Shown here one piece after another: positions 16,271-25,005 of a stretch of 64,000 bases of DNA. Source of the DNA: Vibrio splendidus (GTDB lineage: Bacteria > Pseudomonadota > Gammaproteobacteria > Enterobacterales > Vibrionaceae); contig NZ_CP031056.1 of the NCBI RefSeq assembly GCF_003345295.1, forward strand, positions 496,001 through 560,000, in the 5' to 3' direction. Under the pieces are notes generated by a model. The model made no database searches. It was not told the origin of the DNA and was given only the letters and a program-made list of their open reading frames with translations. Position numbers and translations under genes: made by a program. Numbering within the stretch: the first letter of the stretch is position 1; each line of letters starts with the position of its first letter.

Positions 16271-18412
16271 ATGAAGCTTTCCCCCCTATCAGCGGCAGTA
16301 CTGAGCGTACTTGCTGCCAACGTCGTGCACGCCGAATCTGAGGTTTACCACTTTGAAGAAGTGATTGTAACAGCCAATAAAATAGAGCAACCGTTATCTG
16401 AAGTAGCAGGTTCAGTAGCCGTGATCACAGGTGAAGAGCTAGAAAAAAAAGGCGCAACGGAGCTTTATGATGCAATAAAGAGTGAGCCTGGTGTCAGTGT
16501 TTCTGGAGGAGCTGGTCGACCTCAAAACATTACGATCCGTGGGATGACAGGTAACCGGATTTTGATTGTGAAAGACGGAATAAAGTCTGCTGATGGCTTT
16601 GGTGCCAACGATATCAATGACAAGGTAGGGCGTAACTCGTTTGATATGTCTAACTTGGAAAGTATTGAGGTTATAAAAGGGGCGAGTTCATCCGTTTACG
16701 GTTCAGGCGCTATCGGTGGCGTTGTGGTGGTTAGGACGAAAAAGCCGGGAGATTACCTCGGAGATAAAGACTTCTACAGCGACGTCTCTGCAACCTATAC
16801 CGGTATCAGTAATAAATACAAAGGTGCGACAAACCTCGCTTTCCGTTCAGGAAAATTCGAAAGCTTAGTCAACCTTTCTTATTGGGAAGGTGAAGAAACA
16901 CGTAACTTTGATGAGGACCTTTATAACCGGGAGATAGATGGCGTCGGTGGTGGTTACACTCTAAATTATTGGTCAAGTGATTCCTTGATGCTCAAAGGTA
17001 ATGTTGAGTACTACAAAGATAATCTAAGTCGAAAAGAAGGATCCTCTAAGATCCAAAAAGACGGAAAATGGGACACTGAAGATTTTGACCAACAGTCTTA
17101 TACCGAGACGTTTTCTGCGTATGCGGGGTTTGAGTACCTACCTGCCAATACTTGGTTTGAGGAATTAGATGCCAAGATTTATTGGCGTGATATGACTAAT
17201 GAAGATACCACTAATCGTTTGATGTCTCGAACCAACAACAACGTTTCCGAGTTACGCCGAACGATTGATGTTCGTGGTTTTACGGATCAGCTTCTTGGTG
17301 CAAACGCCGATTTTATTAGTGCTTTCCAACATCAAAACATGAGCCATACCTTGTCTTATGGTGTGAATATGGAAACCAACCTCCATGAGCGTCCAAGTCA
17401 ATCCTCTGTTTTAGACTGGAACGGAGTATCACTTAACGCTGATTTGCCTTTTGCTCCGGCTCGCTCGTACAACTTTGCTGCTTTTATTCGTGACGCGATT
17501 GAAATTGATCATTGGACTGTGACTGCAGGTGCCCGTTTTGATTTACACCAGTTGAAACCTGAGTCACAGAGCACGATCAATGGCTACGAAGTGAAGGAAC
17601 AAAGCTCTAGCGAGTTCTCACCTAGCTTATCGGTGAGTTATCAGTTAACAGAATCACTCAACGCATACCTCTCGTACAACCACGGCTTTAGAGCACCGGG
17701 TTATGACAAAATTTATGGTTATCAGAACCATGATTTTGTCCCAATTACCCCATTTGTCATTGTGCCTAATATGGACCTAGAGGCTGAAACCAGTGATTCG
17801 TTTGAATTCGGCAGTAAGTTTGATAACGGACAAACACAGCTATATGCGGCCGTTTTCTATCAGAAGTTCGATAATTTTATTGACGTTAAACAGATCACAT
17901 TTGTGCCGGATCCAAATACAGGTAACTACTACAAGCAGTATCAAAACGTAAGTGGAGTCGAGACATATGGCATTGAGGCTTCTGTCGCACACCGTTTAAG
18001 CGATTTTTGGAGTGTGAGTACTAAAGTCGGCTACGTTGATGGAGAAGATGAGGATGGGGAAAAAGTTCGTACGCTAACACCTTGGGAAGGCAATGCCGAG
18101 GTGACTTATGACGATAACGCTTTATCTGCTTATGCGCAGGTTAATTGGGCGCAAGCGATGGATAACGTCCCTCAATGTGAAGATGATTTAGGTATCGTTA
18201 CTGACTGTGCGACCACCTCTGGCTGGGCGAGTGTTGACTTGGGGGTAAGTTACTCTTGGAACTTTGGCTTGGATGTCAGCGCCAATGTGATGAACCTATT
18301 CGGCAAAGAATACATCCGATACCAAGACGTTGCGGGTATTGCGAACAGCAATAAAATCTACTCCACAGAACCTGGCCGCTACTTCACCGTTAACGCCAAG
18401 TATGCGTTTTAA
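16271..18412 (+). CDS. TonB-dependent outer-membrane receptor, heme/hemoglobin type
   Basis: A 713-residue receptor. Signal peptide residues 1-21 (ending 'VVHA'), TonB-box-like 'EEVIVTA' (29-35), plug domain to about 157 ('NITIRGM', 'IEVIKGASSSVYGSGAIGG'), then a 22-strand barrel ending in Phe. The heme/hemoglobin-receptor FRAP box is at 473-476, and 'PNMDLEAETSDSFEFG' stands at the usual NPNL box position, with a His between them ('QNHDF'). It should move heme, or another iron-bearing ligand, across the outer membrane using TonB-ExbBD energy. Context (Fur box, two proteases) suggests that the ligand is released from, or is, a protein. The zinc protease gene follows after 9 bp with AAGGAGG. 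Confidence 0.92.
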   Translation: MKLSPLSAAVLSVLAANVVHAESEVYHFEEVIVTANKIEQPLSEVAGSVAVITGEELEKKGATELYDAIKSEPGVSVSGGAGRPQNITIRGMTGNRILIVKDGIKSADGFGANDINDKVGRNSFDMSNLESIEVIKGASSSVYGSGAIGGVVVVRTKKPGDYLGDKDFYSDVSATYTGISNKYKGATNLAFRSGKFESLVNLSYWEGEETRNFDEDLYNREIDGVGGGYTLNYWSSDSLMLKGNVEYYKDNLSRKEGSSKIQKDGKWDTEDFDQQSYTETFSAYAGFEYLPANTWFEELDAKIYWRDMTNEDTTNRLMSRTNNNVSELRRTIDVRGFTDQLLGANADFISAFQHQNMSHTLSYGVNMETNLHERPSQSSVLDWNGVSLNADLPFAPARSYNFAAFIRDAIEIDHWTVTAGARFDLHQLKPESQSTINGYEVKEQSSSEFSPSLSVSYQLTESLNAYLSYNHGFRAPGYDKIYGYQNHDFVPITPFVIVPNMDLEAETSDSFEFGSKFDNGQTQLYAAVFYQKFDNFIDVKQITFVPDPNTGNYYKQYQNVSGVETYGIEASVAHRLSDFWSVSTKVGYVDGEDEDGEKVRTLTPWEGNAEVTYDDNALSAYAQVNWAQAMDNVPQCEDDLGIVTDCATTSGWASVDLGVSYSWNFGLDVSANVMNLFGKEYIRYQDVAGIANSNKIYSTEPGRYFTVNAKYAF

Positions 18413-18421
18413 GGAGGACAT

Positions 18422-20749
18422 ATGAAAAAGAGTCCTCTGTATCTCGCTTTGTTCTTGGTTTCAGCAACAAGCAGTGCTGCCGAGTGGGATTACCCAATTG
18501 GTAACACCGTTGTGACAACGCAGCAAGAAGCTAAAGCTTATTTAGAAGAAGCTTACCCTGAGGTTGGTACGTTAAGGTTTCGCTATGAAACACAGTCTAA
18601 GTTAGGGCACCACTACAACTTCGATGTATTGATAGAAGGTGAGTACCAACAACAAAAGTCCATGGTTCTTTCCACTAACTCTGACGAGCAGGTTTCACGC
18701 GTTTTCAGAAGCTTAGAAAATACCGTGTTACTCAACGGAAACCCGACAACGGCTGCTGAGTTGGAAGTGCCTCGTTTATTAGAAGCAGAGCGAGCACCAA
18801 GCTTAAGCAGTGGTCAAGTTGTTGCGACTCATGTGAACGTGTTCAGTCCAGATTTGAGAACCATGGACAGAACTGCGCCACCAGAAACTTTATTAACTGA
18901 TGTCAGCCAATACCCGAGTCTTCCACATTATGTACAAACTGATGTGGAGGTATTGAACCACAGCGATGGTATCTACCTTACCAATGCTCGTGTCTCTCAG
19001 GTTGATGCAACGGCTCTATATTCGATCGACCCTGATTCAGGCGCGACAACGAACCGCGACACTTCAAATTTTCTTGCAGCTGAAGGTCTCACAAAGTTTG
19101 CTGATCTGAACGAGCTGCAAAGTGTGGATTGGCAAGATGTGCGATTCCCACAATTGATGGTATTTGCCCATCTAGATCAGTCCTTAAGCTATATCAGTAG
19201 CTTGGGCTTTGATCTGTTTGATGCCCCGCTTGAGTTCGATGGCAGAGGCTTATCTGCAGATAACTCGACGTACTATTATGGCCCTAAAGCGGCTTTGTTT
19301 GGTGTCGGTGGAGGTTCTCCAGATGCATTAGACGGCGACGTGATTCTTCATGAACTCGGTCATGGGATTCATTATCACATAGTAAAAGATTGGGCTTACG
19401 GTCATACAGGCGCAATTGGTGAAGGTTTTGGAGACTACTGGGCGGGTAGTTTTAGCTTTCGTACTCAATATGAAAATGCACAGACTCGCGGGCAAGAGTT
19501 CGAGATAGATACTGTCTTTAACTGGGATGGTTACTTCGGGGTAAGGAATACCACTCGTAGCCTATGGAACCAAAGAGCACGTTACTTTAGACAAGCGGAA
19601 TATCGCCCTCATGAAAGTGTTGCTGGTGAACTAGGTGATGAGCTTTGGTCAACGCCTTTGTTCCAAGCTCTGAAAGCCTCGGTTGAGCAGTATGGTGAGA
19701 TCGCTTTTAAAGAGTTTGATTCAATCATACTCGAGTCTATGTACGGGTTAGGTCGTGGATTGAAAATGCACGACCTAGCTGAGAGCACACTGTTTGTGGC
19801 TCAAAAGCTGTATCCGAATCGAGATTATGCCGAAATATTGAAGCAAAAATTTGATGTGCATGGGTTGATCATCGAGCCATTTAAAGTAGAGGTTCTTGAC
19901 CGCTATGTTGATCCAAAGAAGCCGTTGACGATTGAATTGTACCCGACGTTAAGACAGGCTCAAGTGGATGGCCAAATCAATATTTCAGGATTGATGAAGT
20001 CGTTTGTTAGTCCTCCGGTTAATCAACTAACGATTGAAGCGACACTTCCGACAGGCGAGATGTGTGGTTCTTCAGTCGCCATGAATACTAGTGTCGACTA
20101 TCGATACAGCGACGCCCTCAAATCACACAATTGGAAGCATGATTTATCTCTTGTATATGGTTTACCTGTACTCGAATCCGATATCAAAGAAGTAAACAGT
20201 TATCTTCCCGATAGCCGGTTTAGTTCGACCAATCAGCCGATCGTTGGCTTTAAGACATTCAATTTCACTCTAAATGGAACGACTCAAACTGCAGACGACA
20301 ATTTCGGAGTGTACCTAGAGATCGAGCATCCTCGATTGAGTGATTTAGTGGTCACCCTGATTTCACCGAAGGGAACACGAGTCGATTTACTTAACCATAA
20401 ATCGACGCGATTTTCTGGCTTTGATGGTTACTTCACGCTTAAACATGACTCGGTCCTTGATTCGTTTAAGGGTGAGCCTATTAACGGGTCTTGGCGTTTA
20501 GAAATCGCCGATTACGTAAATGGTGAAACTGGGCACTTAAAACGGTGGGGGCTTGGCACGATTTCGAAATACGAATGTGGAGAAACAACGACTTCACCAC
20601 AAGAACCAACAGCTACCAGTGGCTCTTCTGGTGGTTCTGCTTCACTCATATCAATTCTATTCATGTCCTTGCTCTCGTTCGGCAGGTCATTTGGTACGCG
20701 TTACTTGTCTCTAATGGCAAGGCTCTTTAAAAACAAAACAAGAAGATAA
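18422..20749 (+). CDS. Secreted zinc metallopeptidase with P-domain and GlyGly-CTERM tail
   Basis: A 775-residue exported protease. Signal peptide residues 1-19/20; propeptide-like region to ~200; gluzincin catalytic core with HELGH at 310-314 (His310, Glu311, His314) and the third-ligand helix 'GEGFGDYWAG' (Glu334), as in the M4/M36-like thermolysin/fungalysin clan. Residues about 608-717 are a proprotein-convertase P-domain ('YLEIEHPRLSDLVVTLISP', 'GSWRLEIADY'). The end, 'SSGGSASLISILFMSLLSFGR' plus a basic tail (736-775), is a GlyGly-CTERM sorting signal, implying type II secretion, rhombosortase cleavage and surface attachment. It lies between the TonB receptor and the Lcl lipoprotein and presumably digests the receptor's protein substrate outside the cell. 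Confidence 0.88.
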   Translation: MKKSPLYLALFLVSATSSAAEWDYPIGNTVVTTQQEAKAYLEEAYPEVGTLRFRYETQSKLGHHYNFDVLIEGEYQQQKSMVLSTNSDEQVSRVFRSLENTVLLNGNPTTAAELEVPRLLEAERAPSLSSGQVVATHVNVFSPDLRTMDRTAPPETLLTDVSQYPSLPHYVQTDVEVLNHSDGIYLTNARVSQVDATALYSIDPDSGATTNRDTSNFLAAEGLTKFADLNELQSVDWQDVRFPQLMVFAHLDQSLSYISSLGFDLFDAPLEFDGRGLSADNSTYYYGPKAALFGVGGGSPDALDGDVILHELGHGIHYHIVKDWAYGHTGAIGEGFGDYWAGSFSFRTQYENAQTRGQEFEIDTVFNWDGYFGVRNTTRSLWNQRARYFRQAEYRPHESVAGELGDELWSTPLFQALKASVEQYGEIAFKEFDSIILESMYGLGRGLKMHDLAESTLFVAQKLYPNRDYAEILKQKFDVHGLIIEPFKVEVLDRYVDPKKPLTIELYPTLRQAQVDGQINISGLMKSFVSPPVNQLTIEATLPTGEMCGSSVAMNTSVDYRYSDALKSHNWKHDLSLVYGLPVLESDIKEVNSYLPDSRFSSTNQPIVGFKTFNFTLNGTTQTADDNFGVYLEIEHPRLSDLVVTLISPKGTRVDLLNHKSTRFSGFDGYFTLKHDSVLDSFKGEPINGSWRLEIADYVNGETGHLKRWGLGTISKYECGETTTSPQEPTATSGSSGGSASLISILFMSLLSFGRSFGTRYLSLMARLFKNKTRR

Positions 20750-20753
20750 CTCT

Positions 20754-22238
20754 ATGAAACCTCAATTGACAATTTTGGCCATCTCTTTGGCTCTTGCTGG
20801 CTGCGGTGGTTCGGGCGGTTCCGACACCTCTGCATCTGCAGCACCAACCTATACCGTGTCAGGTACAGTGACAGCACAGAATGTAGATTTGCAAAGTAAG
20901 GTCTGTGCAGACATAAATCAAAACTACATGTGTGATAGTGGAGAGCCAAGTTCGACGGCTAACGCGAATGGCGAATTTAGTATCACCAGCACTAAGAAGT
21001 CGATTTTATCGGTTCCTTTGTTAGCTCAGGTGGATACGGGGATTACAGCAAATAGCACGAGCAGCTCTGCATCTTCTTACGCTTATATTGCCGCTCCCGG
21101 TCTTCAAAAAAATACGGGAAATGAGATTAATGGTATCAGTTCACTATTGGCGGGTTATGTCGCAGACGGGTTAACGGTAGCTGAGGCAAACAACAAATTA
21201 AAAGCGCAGTTGGCGAAAAGTGGCATTACGATCTCTGGCGATATCCAAGACGATTTATCTGCATCTGAACTCGCGAGTCTGGAACAAAATGTCGTATCAA
21301 CAATTAAGGCGTTTAAGCACTCTAATCGCGCGTTCATGCTGGCTCAATTGAGTGCGAAATTTGATAAGAGTGCGGCCGATTATGTGGGTGGAGTACTAGA
21401 TAATGACCAAGTTACTGCTTTTGCAAATTTCCTCGAAGGAGAGCTAAAAGCTGCGACAGCATTGAATGATACGGGTGTTTTACGCTATTTCTCAGATATC
21501 GATGACACACAAAATGTCGTTGAACCACAGAGTTCATTCCCAGGTCAAGATGCAGAATACGGCTTTGATAAAACAGAGCTGAATACCAATACCGGTAATG
21601 GTTTCCAGTTCGCAAAGTTAGATTCAAATGGCCAGGTGCTTGCTGATGATGCAGCGGAGTGGTCTTGTGTTTTGGATCAACGCAGTGGCTTGATTTGGGA
21701 ATCGAAAACGGATGATGAAAGCTCTATTCAACATAAAGATCGCATATTAGCGCTTGAGCTACCTGGACGAGTAACGCCTTACGATCAAGATGTTGATTTA
21801 GCGACGTGTAAAACAAAAGGTGATGCGGTATGTACCACTCAAGATTACGTTGAACATATCAATGCAATGAACTTATGCGGTAAGTCAGATTGGCGCTTGC
21901 CAACGTTCAATGAATTCTACAACGTGCTCGACTTCGGTGAGACCGAAACCAACTCGGATGGTGAAGTTTATGGTTTAACTTACAAGTACTTCCCACATCA
22001 AACCCTTGGTATTGACTATACGACTTACACTGGCTCGGTATGGACTCAATCCATTACTTATAGTCAATATACAAACACTGCTGTTGAAGGTGGCTTCTAT
22101 TATAACGAGATTGGAACCCAGGGCTCAGATAGAGGGGTTGTTGGTTCTATAGAGATCTATTCAGGTGATGTTGATTCTTCAGATAATTATGACTCGTACC
22201 AATTCCCAGTTCGTTTAGTTTCACTACAAGGTAAATAG
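20754..22238 (+). CDS. Lcl/DUF1566-domain lipoprotein
   Basis: A 494-residue lipoprotein with signal and lipobox 'LAISLALAGCGGSGGSD' (Cys17). The N-terminal half has a short beta-sandwich-like segment ('YTVSGTVTAQNVDLQSKVCADINQNYMCDSGEPSS', about 32-66) like those in calcium-binding or carboxypeptidase-regulatory modules. The C-terminal ~200 residues carry an Lcl_C/DUF1566 domain with the hallmark 'SDWRLPTFNEF' and 'DQRSGLIWES'. The fold belongs to the C-type-lectin-like group, and in Legionella the Lcl domain binds host glycans. It probably sits on the outer membrane as a substrate-binding partner of the receptor and protease. It starts 4 bp after the protease stop and is followed by a second DUF1566 gene after 2 bp. 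Confidence 0.85.
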   Translation: MKPQLTILAISLALAGCGGSGGSDTSASAAPTYTVSGTVTAQNVDLQSKVCADINQNYMCDSGEPSSTANANGEFSITSTKKSILSVPLLAQVDTGITANSTSSSASSYAYIAAPGLQKNTGNEINGISSLLAGYVADGLTVAEANNKLKAQLAKSGITISGDIQDDLSASELASLEQNVVSTIKAFKHSNRAFMLAQLSAKFDKSAADYVGGVLDNDQVTAFANFLEGELKAATALNDTGVLRYFSDIDDTQNVVEPQSSFPGQDAEYGFDKTELNTNTGNGFQFAKLDSNGQVLADDAAEWSCVLDQRSGLIWESKTDDESSIQHKDRILALELPGRVTPYDQDVDLATCKTKGDAVCTTQDYVEHINAMNLCGKSDWRLPTFNEFYNVLDFGETETNSDGEVYGLTYKYFPHQTLGIDYTTYTGSVWTQSITYSQYTNTAVEGGFYYNEIGTQGSDRGVVGSIEIYSGDVDSSDNYDSYQFPVRLVSLQGK

Positions 22239-22240
22239 AC

Positions 22241-22798
22241 ATGAAAAATTTACTCTCCATCACTTTAATGGCTCTGTTTTCTGCGGGTGCAATGGCACAA
22301 GAGTGCAGTTTAGATATGGAAAAATCGGCTCCGAGCACGCGTTATGTTGCGAATGATAATGGGACGTTTAGCGATGAACTGACAGGGCTAACTTGGATGC
22401 GTTGCCAACTGGGTAAAACTTGGGATACGAAGACATTAGCTTGTAGTGGGCCAGCTGAAACGTACCACTGGCAGAGTGCGCTTTCTATGGTTGAATCAAT
22501 TAATGACCAGAGTGGCAGCCATGCGTTGCATCAGTTCTCAGGTGTAAAAGAGTGGCGCATGCCAAACATCAAAGAGTTAGTGTCATTAAAAGAAGTGGCT
22601 TGCCACTCTCCAGCAATAAGTCACAAGGTGTTCGGTGATACGTTTAACGTTGAAGCTGGAAACTTAGCTTCGTTTATATGGAGTTCAACTCCTGCGAGTG
22701 ATGGTCAGAGCGTGATGACGTTTGATTCAATCAATGGTGAGGTTTACCAGTACAACGCCGCACAATATAAATTTAGCGTCTTATTAGTTGCAGAATGA
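22241..22798 (+). CDS. Small exported Lcl/DUF1566-domain protein
   Basis: A 185-residue protein with a signal peptide ('MKNLLSITLMALFSAGAMA') and no lipobox, so periplasmic or secreted. Almost the whole mature chain is one DUF1566/Lcl_C domain: 'FSDELTGLTWMRCQLG', 'KEWRMPNIKELVSL' and 'FIWSSTPAS'. Paired Cys residues suggest disulfides. It is the last gene of the Fur-box operon (2-bp spacing) and is followed by a strong terminator. It may be a soluble version of the same binding domain as the preceding lipoprotein. Confidence 0.85.
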   Translation: MKNLLSITLMALFSAGAMAQECSLDMEKSAPSTRYVANDNGTFSDELTGLTWMRCQLGKTWDTKTLACSGPAETYHWQSALSMVESINDQSGSHALHQFSGVKEWRMPNIKELVSLKEVACHSPAISHKVFGDTFNVEAGNLASFIWSSTPASDGQSVMTFDSINGEVYQYNAAQYKFSVLLVAE

Positions 22799-22820
22799 TT
22801 TAGTTCTTAATGCGTAAATA

Positions 22821-22850
22821 AAAAGGCCGTGGTTTTCCACGGCCTTTTAG
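22821..22850. terminator. Bidirectional rho-independent terminator
   Basis: A perfect 12-bp stem (AAAAGGCCGTGG and CCACGGCCTTTT) with a TTTT loop, flanked by A/T runs on both sides. It ends the protease/receptor operon on the plus strand and the chemoreceptor gene on the minus strand. Confidence 0.92.
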
Positions 22851-22900
22851 GTTCTGGTATATAGGTCTTAACTTAGATCTTGAAGCTTACACCTTAAACC

Positions 22901-24544
22901 CTATACCTTAAAATAGTCCAACTGCTGTTTTTGCTGTTCGGCTAGGTTCGATAGCTCGTGGCTCGCTGCTGCGGCTTGGGTAATGCCGGTTACGTTTTGG
23001 CTTACCAAGCTGTAGATGTTTGAGATATTACGGTTGATGTCTGCAGTCACTTGGCTTTGTTCTTCTGCGGCAGAGGCAACCTGAGTGTTTATTTCTGTCA
23101 TGTCGGTTACTGAGTTAGCAATACCTGAAAGGGCCGCGCTTACCTCACCCGAGAGCGTTTGGTTGTGCTCTAACATAGACAGTGAGCTGCTCATGCTCTC
23201 ATTGGCATTACCTGATTGAACCTGCAAACCTTCGATAATCGCTTGGATCTCTTTGGTTGAATCTTGTGTGCGGGCTGCCAACATTCGAACTTCATCGGCA
23301 ACAACTGCAAAACCACGGCCACTTTCACCTGCGCGAGCTGCTTCAATTGCCGCGTTAAGCGCAAGCAGGTTGGTTTGCTCAGAGATGCCTTGAATCACCT
23401 CAATCACTTTACCAATTTGTTCAGAGTGCTCTTTTAGCGTGCCTACAACGTTTGCCGCTTCGCTAAGCTGAATCGCCATTTGCTCGTTAGCTTGGTTGCT
23501 TTCATTAAACAAGCTCATGCTGTGTGTCGCCATTTCGTCGGCTTGCTTAGACGCTGAATCGGCTTGTACCGCATTCTCGTTAACGTGTGCTGCTGTGCTC
23601 TCAAGTTGGTTCACGGCAGAAGCAACCTGCTCCACTTCTTGTTTCTCTTGATCTGAGTTTGCACTTGATTGCGTCATTACTGCAGCTAGTTCTGTCGACG
23701 CAGATGCAACTTCAATACTGATTCGAGATAGTGAACTTACTGTGTCACGCAATTGCTCAACTGATTTGTTTACGTCTTGGGCAAGGCGCGATATCTCGTT
23801 GTCGCCATGTTCTTCGGCTTTTACTAACAGGTTACCTTTTGCTACTTCACGCATGGTTTCTTGGATATTGCTAAGCGGCTTAACAATGATGCCAGCAAGC
23901 GTCCAACTGATGACTAATGCGATTGAAAGAATCACTAACAGCGCAATAGTCGCGGTATTGAGTGTGCTGGTGTGCTGTTGGCCATTGGTGTCGACTTCCT
24001 GGGTGGCAAGTAAGTTGAGTTTTTTAGAAAGCGTGTTGATTGCTTGCACCATTTCATTACCCGCGTGACGGTATTGGTCGATTGCAATCTGGTAGCGGTT
24101 ATCAAAATCTGAAGCGAGTGATGCATCGCCGTGTTTCGCTCTCAATAGAGGAAGCATGGTGGTGCGAGAAAAGTCAACGTAGTGATTCATCGCTTTGCTC
24201 ATTGCGGCTACTTCATCTTGCATGCCTGGTACGGTATCAAGCGAGTTCAGTAGACGAGTATTTTGGTCACGTTTTTGATTTAGCGTTTCGACAAGCGTTT
24301 TGACGTCGTCAGGATTAAATAAGCTATAGATCGCCTTGATGCGCATACCGTAGCTGTTGTCGACGATCTCGCTAAGTTCTTCTTTATGTAGAATCAGCTG
24401 ATCTGTTGCTGTTGATACATCTTTAAAAGCATTTTCCAGTTTGTCACCACCGATAATGACACCCGTCAAAAGTAGTACGACGGAAAAGAGTACTGGAATC
24501 AGAATTTGTATTTTGATTGATAAGCCACTGAGAAGTTGGCGCAT
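22901..24544 (-). CDS. Methyl-accepting chemotaxis protein
   Basis: A 547-residue chemoreceptor from ATG 24544, chosen because GAAGGA lies just upstream; the longer in-frame start has no such site. TM1 at about residues 12-32, a ~160-residue periplasmic four-helix-bundle sensor, TM2 at about 195-217, HAMP ('IVKPLSNIQETMREVAKGNL'), then the signalling domain with the conserved hairpin tip 'IEVIQGISEQTNLLALNAAIEAARAGESGRGFAVVADEVR'-type sequence. Ligand unknown. It is convergent with the iron/protease operon, with a shared terminator. Confidence 0.95.
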   Translation of the reverse strand: MRQLLSGLSIKIQILIPVLFSVVLLLTGVIIGGDKLENAFKDVSTATDQLILHKEELSEIVDNSYGMRIKAIYSLFNPDDVKTLVETLNQKRDQNTRLLNSLDTVPGMQDEVAAMSKAMNHYVDFSRTTMLPLLRAKHGDASLASDFDNRYQIAIDQYRHAGNEMVQAINTLSKKLNLLATQEVDTNGQQHTSTLNTATIALLVILSIALVISWTLAGIIVKPLSNIQETMREVAKGNLLVKAEEHGDNEISRLAQDVNKSVEQLRDTVSSLSRISIEVASASTELAAVMTQSSANSDQEKQEVEQVASAVNQLESTAAHVNENAVQADSASKQADEMATHSMSLFNESNQANEQMAIQLSEAANVVGTLKEHSEQIGKVIEVIQGISEQTNLLALNAAIEAARAGESGRGFAVVADEVRMLAARTQDSTKEIQAIIEGLQVQSGNANESMSSSLSMLEHNQTLSGEVSAALSGIANSVTDMTEINTQVASAAEEQSQVTADINRNISNIYSLVSQNVTGITQAAAASHELSNLAEQQKQQLDYFKV

Positions 24545-24895
24545 GTATTGTCCTTCTATGAATAAGTAAATGAGCAGAAGCAATTGTTATTATTGTTATT
24601 AATCAGTGATTCTAACTATTGAGAATGACAATTCAATCAGTAATAGATGCTATTTTTATATATGCGATAGATATTTCATAAATTCTGATTATTTATCGTA
24701 CAAACAAGGCTTTAGCCATTTTTAAGATAGGGTTATTTGACGAGGAACTTTGTGCGGTATTAGGTAATGACAGGGGGCGAGATATTGAGCGGTTTAGCTT
24801 AAATAAGTTGGAATGAATATTCAGTGCCTATGAGTGAGGCTAATTTTTTACTTCAAGGCTATTTGGTAGGGGGAAAACAAGAAAATAAATTGTAG

Positions 24896-24939
24896 TTGTC
24901 ATATAGGCTTCAATTAAGTGAAACACAACTGTCACATTC
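24896..24939 (+). promoter_or_regulatory. Pho-box cluster upstream of pstS
   Basis: Two clear PhoB half-sites, TTGTCAT (24896) and CTGTCAC (24929), lie three 11-bp steps apart with weaker units between them at 24907 and 24918. This matches the 11-bp phasing of Pho boxes. The cluster ends 66 bases before the pstS ATG. It predicts PhoB activation under phosphate limitation. The rest of the 461-base gap (24545-25005) shows no other feature. Confidence 0.7.
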
Positions 24940-25005
24940 GGATTCTAAAGTAGGCCTCGTTCAAGCAAAACATTACGGCAATAACGCCACTAAAGGAAAT
25001 TTGTG

